NCBI GenBank assembly: GCA_021324775.1
Contig: JAJPIM010000001.1
Location: 53,353 to 117,352 of the forward strand
Length of the DNA: 64,000 nt
DNA from: Gemmatimonadota bacterium
GTDB lineage: Bacteria > Gemmatimonadota > Gemmatimonadetes > Gemmatimonadales > Gemmatimonadaceae
Direction: 5' to 3'
In this document: piece by piece, positions 62,203 through 64,000 of the stretch
Numbering within the stretch: position 1 is the first letter of the stretch
How the letters are laid out: each line of letters starts with the position of its first letter
Notes under the pieces: model-generated
The model's input: the letters and a program-made list of their open reading frames with translations, nothing else
What the model was told of the DNA's origin: nothing
Databases searched by the model: none
Position numbers and translations under genes: made by a program

Positions 62203-63033
62203 TCACTCCCAGCCCGTCGTGTCGTACCAGTGCTCGGGACGAGGGAATACGCCTGCGCGCACGTCGGTCGCGAACGCCCTGAATGCGCGCTCCACTTCCG
62301 CGTCGATGTTCGCATACCGGCTCGCGAACTTCGGCGCCACGGTCCCCACGAAATTACCCAGGATGTCGTGCGAGATGACGAGCTGCCCGTCGACGTGCGG
62401 GCCGGCGCCGATGCCGTACACGGGGACGCTCAACCCCTCGCGCACCAGCGCCCCCGCCTCCGGCGGGACCGCTTCGAGCAGCACCGCGAACGCGCCCGCC
62501 TCTTCGATGGCTCTCGCGTCCTCCAGCACCCGCTCCGCCGCGGCCCGCGTCTTTCCCTGCACCCGGTACCCGCCGAGTTGGGTGAGGCTCTGCGGCGTGA
62601 GGCCGACGTGACCCATGACTGCGATCCCCGCGTCGGTCATCGCCCGCACGCGTGGGGCGATTCGCCTTCCGCCTTCACACTTCACGGCGTGACACCCCGC
62701 CACGAGAAACGCGCCCGCGCTCCGGATCGCGATCTCGTCCGACGGCTGGTACGAGAGAAATGGCATGTCGCCCACGACGAATGCCCGCTTCGCCGCCCTG
62801 CTCACGGCGCGCGACAGCGTGAGCATCTCTTCCAGCGTGATCCCCAGTGTCGACGGTAGCCCCAGCATCGTCATCGCCGCCGAATCGCCGATCAGCAGCA
62901 TGTCCACCCCCGCACGCTCGGCGAACGTCGCCGTCGGATAGTCGTAAGCGGTGAGGAACACGACGCGCTCGCCACACTGCTTCATGCGGCGCAATGTCTC
63001 CACGGTGACTCTCTTCGGGAATTGCTCTGGCAT
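62203..63033 (-). CDS. panB: 3-methyl-2-oxobutanoate hydroxymethyltransferase
   Basis: 276 aa. Transfers a hydroxymethyl group from methylene-THF to 2-oxoisovalerate, the first committed step of pantothenate synthesis. (beta/alpha)8 enzyme with metal and substrate residues in FLTAYDYPTATFAERAG, MLLIGDSAAMTMLG, VVGDMPFLSY, GHVGLTPQS and YGIGAGPHVDGQLVISHDIL. The start at 63033 follows AGG and gives family length; the 20-codon extension beyond is an artefact. It lies downstream of the aminotransferase gene, separated by a terminator. Confidence 0.95.
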   Translation of the reverse strand: MPEQFPKRVTVETLRRMKQCGERVVFLTAYDYPTATFAERAGVDMLLIGDSAAMTMLGLPSTLGITLEEMLTLSRAVSRAAKRAFVVGDMPFLSYQPSDEIAIRSAGAFLVAGCHAVKCEGGRRIAPRVRAMTDAGIAVMGHVGLTPQSLTQLGGYRVQGKTRAAAERVLEDARAIEEAGAFAVLLEAVPPEAGALVREGLSVPVYGIGAGPHVDGQLVISHDILGNFVGTVAPKFASRYANIDAEVERAFRAFATDVRAGVFPRPEHWYDTTGWE

Positions 63034-63067
63034 AGAGGCCTGCCGGACTGGGGGGAAAACAAAATAC

Positions 63068-63090
63068 CCGCGGCGATGAAAGCCGCGGGG
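63068..63090 (-). terminator. Intrinsic terminator between the aminotransferase and panB
   Basis: Perfect 8-base stem CCCGCGGC / GCCGCGGG with a seven-base loop. On the minus strand it is followed by TATTTTGTTTT. It lies 107 bases past the aminotransferase stop and 35 bases before the panB ATG. Confidence 0.7.
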
Positions 63091-63196
63091 CATTCGCTTT
63101 TTAGCTCTTGTTTAACGTGGCAGCAATACGCGGCAAATGACCACGACACCCTTCAGTTGTCCCCTGCGCATTCGGTCCTGCCCTCGCTCGCCTAAA

Positions 63197-64000
63197 CTAG
63201 GCCGGCACTCCCGCCCGCGCAAGCCGCGGTGTGCTGGCCGGCTCCCCCTCCTGCGACGCGTCCCGATGCGCGGTCCAGTACTCGGTCCAGTACTCGGTCC
63301 ACCCTGCCGTGTCGCCGAACGCCTGCTGCATTCGCTTGATTCCCTCCCGCAGCCGCTCGAGGCTCGTCGCGATCGAGAGCCGGAGGAAATGCTCCCCGTC
63401 GGCGCCGATCCGGCCGAACGAGTTCCGGTCCATCGTCGCCACGCCGTACCGCTCGAGGAGAAATCCCTGCAGCATCCTCGATGGTGATGTCCGCGCACGC
63501 GCCTCAGCGCTCAGCCGTTGGTATGTGGCGATGATGCCGAGCCGCTCACAGACGCCGGCGACGTTCGGAAACACGTAGAAGGCACCTTTGGGGACCTGGC
63601 ACGTGACACCCGGGATCGCGTTGAGCGCACTCACGACGAAATCCCGCCGCCCCTGGAATGCAGACACCATGTGCTCCACCGCAGGCGCGGACTCCGGGCT
63701 CTCGAGTGCGACTCGCCCCGCCTCCTGGATGAACGGCGGCACGCACGAGATCGAATTGATGTTCAGTTGCTTGAAGATCTGTGCTTCGCCGGCGGTCGGC
63801 AGCAGCGCCCAGCCCAGCCGCCAGCCGGTCATGGCAAATCCCTTGGAGTGACCGGATGCGATGATGGTGCGCTCCGCCATCCCGGGCTCCGCCGCGATGC
63901 TGTAGTGCACCGCGCCGTCGAACACGATGTGCTCGTAGATCTCGTCCGAGTACACCCGCACATCGGGGCGGCACCGCTCGCGAATGACGGTCGCGACCGC
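63197..64000 (-). CDS. Class I/II aminotransferase, C-terminal part (cut by right edge)
   Basis: At least 267 codons of the C-terminal portion; the frame is open to base 64000, so the N-terminus lies outside. Aspartate aminotransferase-like: DVRVYSDEIYEHIVFDG (Asp/Tyr contacting PLP), SGHSKGFAMTGWRLGWALLP with the Schiff-base Lys, and FYVFPNVAGVC / FLRLSIATSLERL with the C-terminal Arg region. The exact amino donor cannot be told from this part. The last 40 residues include the duplicated TEYWTEYWTAH and a disordered tail. Confidence 0.9.
   Translation of the reverse strand, partial: AVATVIRERCRPDVRVYSDEIYEHIVFDGAVHYSIAAEPGMAERTIIASGHSKGFAMTGWRLGWALLPTAGEAQIFKQLNINSISCVPPFIQEAGRVALESPESAPAVEHMVSAFQGRRDFVVSALNAIPGVTCQVPKGAFYVFPNVAGVCERLGIIATYQRLSAEARARTSPSRMLQGFLLERYGVATMDRNSFGRIGADGEHFLRLSIATSLERLREGIKRMQQAFGDTAGWTEYWTEYWTAHRDASQEGEPASTPRLARAGVPA

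Overview
The window is chromosomal DNA from a high-GC bacterium, most probably a member of the Gemmatimonadota. This placement is an inference from gene style: many short Ala-rich signal peptides with alanine-cysteine lipoboxes, secreted S9 and M14 peptidases, a secreted protein with carboxypeptidase-regulatory domains, PAS/GAF histidine kinases with long coiled coils, and a Si-type transhydrogenase. I see no rRNA, tRNA, CRISPR array, integrase or insertion sequence, so this looks like a core or near-core region with small accessory patches.

Layout. 1-598 is the start of an acidic repeat protein cut by the left edge. 1099-4323 is a permease / PLP aminotransferase / GNAT acetyltransferase operon, divergent from a large sensor kinase (4432-7365). 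ilvD, a TPR/HD-GYP protein and a ZU5-like lipoprotein follow on the minus strand to 11642. A repeat-rich 1.1 kb gap precedes a PAS hybrid kinase (12806-14425). Then come a secreted hydrolase, a repeat-helical protein, a tiny lipoprotein and an AraC / cytochrome P450 / serine hydrolase operon (18156-21359), and sthA. 22981-32659 is the most unusual part: two paralogous SLOG-domain membrane proteins, a TIR-domain membrane protein and a patatin-like phospholipase, with a molybdopterin oxidoreductase pair lying inside. After an MFS exporter and small proteins comes a 5-oxoprolinase operon (pxpABC) with a frameshifted permease, then a lower-GC islet gene, a class V aminotransferase, DinB, a permease, a phosphohexomutase, an ene-reductase plus dicarboxylate symporter, a CPBP protease, an M14 peptidase, fabF, a CarboxypepD-regulatory protein, a DPP-IV-like peptidase, an AI-2E-family permease, an ABM monooxygenase with a GlxA-like regulator, panB, and a class I aminotransferase cut by the right edge.

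How the genes fit together. Several operons have overlapping stops and starts: 2762/1686, 20202, 25435 and 39150. The patatin / SLOG / TIR genes share one strand. Their domain set recalls nucleotide-signal immunity: TIR enzymes make NAD-derived signals, SLOG domains bind such nucleotides, and membrane domains and patatins act as effectors. That function is inference.

Unusual DNA. Gene ends repeatedly carry purine tracts built from AGAAAGGAG-like units, complementary to a typical 16S rRNA 3' tail. At least six start at the base after a stop codon. Two interspersed palindromic repeat types (A and B), a telomere-like G-rich heptad array at 21409-21460, and several operator-like repeat pairs are also present.
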